Assembly (NCBI GenBank): GCA_027032655.1
Contig: JALVMZ010000352.1
Span: 1-12,524, forward strand
Length of the DNA stretch: 12,524 bases
Direction: 5' to 3'
Source: Desulfobacteraceae bacterium
GTDB lineage: Bacteria; Desulfobacterota; DSM-4660; Desulfatiglandales; JALVMZ01
Shown here piece by piece: positions 9,676 to 12,524 of the stretch. Position 1 is the stretch's first letter; each line of letters opens with the position of its first letter. The notes beneath the pieces were generated by a model. That model searched no databases. It was not told where the DNA came from and saw only the letters and a program-made list of their open reading frames with translations. Both the position numbers and the translations under genes were made by a program.

Positions 9676-12524
9676 AAGAGCTTTTCCCAGACTCGTTTAT
9701 AAATATCAAGGAGTTTTATATACCAATCAGCCCCCTGGATGTATTCTCGGCTTCGTTTTATATCCTCTTTATAGCTCTCAATGGCTCTGAGAATTTCTTT
9801 TTTCCTAAGAGGGGAAGCAGTTTTATATTCACTTTGGAGTTCTGAGATTTTTTTCTTCAAATATTTAATCTGCCGTTTAATTTCGGTCTGGTATTCATAT
9901 TTTACTTTATGTTTATTCCTTTCAGTCAGGATGGCGGGGTTTAACTGAATTGTGTTTATACCAAACAAAATCTTAAGAACCGAAACAAGTCTGCCTCCCG
10001 CAGTCATCCCTTCGGAAGTTTTGGCCGGCACAAAGGCTCTGTGTAATCTATACCATTCACGGGGGCCCCTAAAGAGGGATTGGGCGGCATACCAAATTCT
10101 GGTGGGAAGCTTGATTGAAACCCCAGGGGCTATCTCTAACTGCCTCATTTCTCCTTTTGTCCGCTCAATAGGAGTTTTAGAATAAAACCGTTTATTCAAG
10201 CTTTCCTCAACAAGTAAACGAACGGCAGGGTGGGATAAATTAACCAGTGTATTAAAGAAATCCGCTCCCTGGTAGAGAACCCCAAAGGGAGACCATGAGG
10301 CGGCAGAGAACACCACAACTTCCTTTTGGCCCTGATTATTTTTCTTCGTAAATAAAGGGATTAACTCCCTCCCGGCGAAATTTCCAAACCAATCAAGGTT
10401 AAGGTGAAAGTGTTTATAAATCAAAGCCTTAGCCTTCTGGTAGGCCAGGAAATAGGCGGGTCTTTTCCAAATCTTCTCTACCAGGAAAGGAAAGGCTTTC
10501 ATGTAAAATGTAGCAAAGGGGAACATAGTTTCTCTCATCTTTACTATAGTTTTTCCTGGGCGAGCATAATTAAATAGAGCCTTATTTACCTTTTCTGCCG
10601 CAAGTTCCGGAGTATAGCCTTCCAGTCTCCAATAGATATAGCCGGCCATACGGGATGAACCTTCCCTAAATCGCCCAAAAGTCCCTCCCAGCTTTCTTAG
10701 GGGGGCTTTTGCGATGTAATTTGCCGCCCAGTTTGACCCTCCCATTCCTAATTCCCCCGCAAAGAACCCACCCTCAATTATTCCCATCTCCCTGGCCTCT
10801 TTAAGGAGTTTTTCCAAGGTGAGATTAGGGGCTATCTCCATTCCCAGGGGAAGGTGGGCTAATTCGCCCTTCAATAGTTCTGGTTTTTTCAGGTATTGAG
10901 CTGTCAAGTAAAACCCGTATCTCCAGGCCCTGTAATAATCAGGATTAAGCGGGTTCATTCCTTCCAGCATGAGGAAAGTAGCGTCAGTCAGCATGTTCCT
11001 GGCGTGAAATCCCGGCCAGGGCAAGGTGACTCCTGTTTTCCAGATTGAAGTTATAGGTCTCCACAATTTATCAAAGAACCAGGTATGTATCTTATGGTCT
11101 CGTGTAAGGGGTTCTATAGCGTTGTAAACCTTGTCTATAATCCCATAGCCACCTGGGGCAAGGCTTTCCAGAGGGGCGAAAACAGGTTTTCCAGGGGAAA
11201 GCCACTCAGACATTTTATACAGCCCACCGCTTTCCTCAAGGAATTTATTGAGGAGTTCCTCTCCTGCCAAGCCTTCAACTTCTAACCCCTTGTTCTTTAA
11301 AAACTGTCTCATGAAGGCCTCATCCGGGACGAGTTCGGGGAACTTGCTAAATTCCTTCCTCACAATATTAACTAAACGGGAGCGCAAGAAGGATAACCGG
11401 GAGGCGGCTAACCTCATTCCTATGACCTTAAACGGGTTTGTCTCTATAACCTTCTCCCCGTATCTTTTAGCCACCTGGTAAATAGAAGGGAAGAATACCT
11501 TACTGTTTTCTTCAAGCTTAAAGAGTTCCCTATAAATTCTTTCAGCCTTGGCCTTTGGGGATGATAAGAGAACCTCAGAAGTCCGGCGGGCAAAACTATT
11601 GAAAGCTTTTTCCCAGTCCTGGAAATGCTCATCGGTCATCTGGAGGAATTTTTTGCCAAACTCCTTAACTTCAGGGTCTAAGGGATTGACCGGGAAAACT
11701 AAGGCCCTTCTTTTCATAAAGCCATGATTGGCACGGGTTATATCCTTCAGGAATTTACGGAAGCTTTCCTCCTTCCCCGCCAGTTTCTTGACAAAAGAGT
11801 AATTAAATTTATGCGGGAGGTAATCCATGTAAGGCTTCAGGAAAGCCTCAGCCTCCCGTAATTCTGTATCCTTTTCCCAAACCTTTTTGAGAACCCCCCT
11901 AAGAGTGGCCCTAACCCTTTCGGCAGTCTCAGAGGTTATGAACTTAGCCGTCCCTTTATCAAAGATGGGGAACATATCCACAATTTTGTTTAGGGTCTTT
12001 TCGTTAACTTCCACAGCACTTTCCTCGGCCTCTTTTAACATCCTGCCCAGCGGGAAGTCTACCCCCTGAGCCACCATCTCAGAATAGACTTCTTTAAAGA
12101 ACTCCCGTTTGGTTTCAGGGTTGGTGTAAACCTGGCGTAAGAAGTCATCGGTCTGTTCTAAGATTTTAGAGGCTATCACCTTAGCCGCCTCAGGTTGTTC
12201 AAGGTAAACGGTGAAGGCTTCGTTTATGGTCTTTAGAACCTGTTTATCTGCGGGGAAAGCCCCACTTTCCCACAGGGCTTTTATGTATTGCTTGTAAGCG
12301 TCAGCCAGCTCGGCAGAAAGGGAGAAAATATCCGCCTCAGCCCCTTCCTGGATAAAGGCCAGTTTATCACCTACAAGCTTTAAAGCCCCCTTTAAGGCGT
12401 TTCGTTGTTCTTTATCTAAACCTCTCAAGAGTTCAGTGATTTCCCTACTTTCTAAAAGCCGCCTCTGGAACTCTTTTATCTCAGGTCTGAGCATTTCTGA
12501 GAAGGTTTTAGACCCCTTGAACCC
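9672..12524 (-). CDS. large phage polyvalent/internal virion protein, LPD38-like, 5' end beyond window
   Basis: At least 940 residues counted from ATG 12494. That ATG has no SD and the frame stays open to the window edge (ten further codons), so the true start probably lies outside; numbering here is from the ATG. Residues 1-430 are almost all helical. The region 475-690 resembles the LPD38 domain of phage polyvalent proteins: 'PWPGFHARNMLTDATFLML' (492-510, with the R499-N500...D504 pattern) and 'EGSSRMAGYIYWRLEGYTPELAAEKV' (611-636), followed by an Asn-Tyr/Arg-Pro-Gly turn and 'MFPFATFYMKAFPF' (657-670). The C-terminus (862-915) is a coiled coil. Such proteins are carried in the virion and enter the cell with the DNA. 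No enzymatic motif is evident in this part. The family call is by pattern only. Confidence 0.7.
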   Translation of the reverse strand, partial: GFKGSKTFSEMLRPEIKEFQRRLLESREITELLRGLDKEQRNALKGALKLVGDKLAFIQEGAEADIFSLSAELADAYKQYIKALWESGAFPADKQVLKTINEAFTVYLEQPEAAKVIASKILEQTDDFLRQVYTNPETKREFFKEVYSEMVAQGVDFPLGRMLKEAEESAVEVNEKTLNKIVDMFPIFDKGTAKFITSETAERVRATLRGVLKKVWEKDTELREAEAFLKPYMDYLPHKFNYSFVKKLAGKEESFRKFLKDITRANHGFMKRRALVFPVNPLDPEVKEFGKKFLQMTDEHFQDWEKAFNSFARRTSEVLLSSPKAKAERIYRELFKLEENSKVFFPSIYQVAKRYGEKVIETNPFKVIGMRLAASRLSFLRSRLVNIVRKEFSKFPELVPDEAFMRQFLKNKGLEVEGLAGEELLNKFLEESGGLYKMSEWLSPGKPVFAPLESLAPGGYGIIDKVYNAIEPLTRDHKIHTWFFDKLWRPITSIWKTGVTLPWPGFHARNMLTDATFLMLEGMNPLNPDYYRAWRYGFYLTAQYLKKPELLKGELAHLPLGMEIAPNLTLEKLLKEAREMGIIEGGFFAGELGMGGSNWAANYIAKAPLRKLGGTFGRFREGSSRMAGYIYWRLEGYTPELAAEKVNKALFNYARPGKTIVKMRETMFPFATFYMKAFPFLVEKIWKRPAYFLAYQKAKALIYKHFHLNLDWFGNFAGRELIPLFTKKNNQGQKEVVVFSAASWSPFGVLYQGADFFNTLVNLSHPAVRLLVEESLNKRFYSKTPIERTKGEMRQLEIAPGVSIKLPTRIWYAAQSLFRGPREWYRLHRAFVPAKTSEGMTAGGRLVSVLKILFGINTIQLNPAILTERNKHKVKYEYQTEIKRQIKYLKKKISELQSEYKTASPLRKKEILRAIESYKEDIKRSREYIQGADWYIKLLDIYKRVWEKLL

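Noticed and set aside
1..12524. CRISPR array, tRNA, rRNA, insertion sequence or integrase
   Set aside because: No regularly spaced direct repeats, no cloverleaf or rRNA-like stretch, no transposase or tyrosine/serine recombinase motifs were seen in either strand.

Overview
The window looks like part of the genome of a tailed double-stranded DNA bacteriophage, or of a prophage. Genes are tightly packed, usually overlapping by 4 to 40 bases or separated by about 10. Most proteins are small and unrecognised. A few belong to typical phage classes: an HNH nuclease, a YopX-family protein, a helicase-loader-like ATPase, a lytic transglycosylase and a very large virion-type protein. Base composition is moderate (mid-40s % GC by eye). 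Proteins are rich in Lys, Glu, Trp and Tyr, arginine is often AGG/AGA, and Shine-Dalgarno (SD) sites are unusually strong. This suggests a bacterial host, possibly thermophilic, but I cannot name it. No integrase, portal, terminase, capsid, polymerase or tRNA gene is visible.

Plus-strand block, about 48 to 8974, reads as one continuous operon with no recognisable internal promoter. Positions 48-2117 hold an HNH endonuclease and small orphan genes, including a 48-codon gene at 1971-2117. Positions 2104-3899 hold a YopX protein, a short helical protein, a winged-helix replication-type protein ending in an SSB-like acidic tip, and a DnaC-like ATPase. Positions 3902-4618 hold a 32-residue membrane peptide, a broken FmdB-type zinc-ribbon gene and two orphans. 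Positions 4629-5843 encode a 404-residue protein with the layout of a clan-A glycoside hydrolase TIM barrel, followed by a Pro-Glu linker and a Trp-rich amphipathic tail. Four orphans follow. The lysis region (7123-8974) has two homologous small membrane proteins in tandem, a lytic transglycosylase, another two-segment membrane protein (holin candidate) and a membrane-anchored, beta-rich protein.

Minus-strand block, 12524 down to about 8925, is convergent with the first. It holds a protein of at least 940 residues, open at the window edge, with features of the LPD38 domain of phage polyvalent or internal virion proteins. An excisionase/MerR-like winged-helix protein and a probable small overlapping gene follow. 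This is likely the late, virion-side module.

How the genes may work together (inference): the winged-helix protein and the ATPase probably load a replicative helicase on phage DNA. The helicase is not in the window, so it is either elsewhere in the genome or the host's. The 7123-8974 genes would release progeny. The large minus-strand protein would be packaged and delivered with the DNA. The role of the glycosidase-like protein is unknown.
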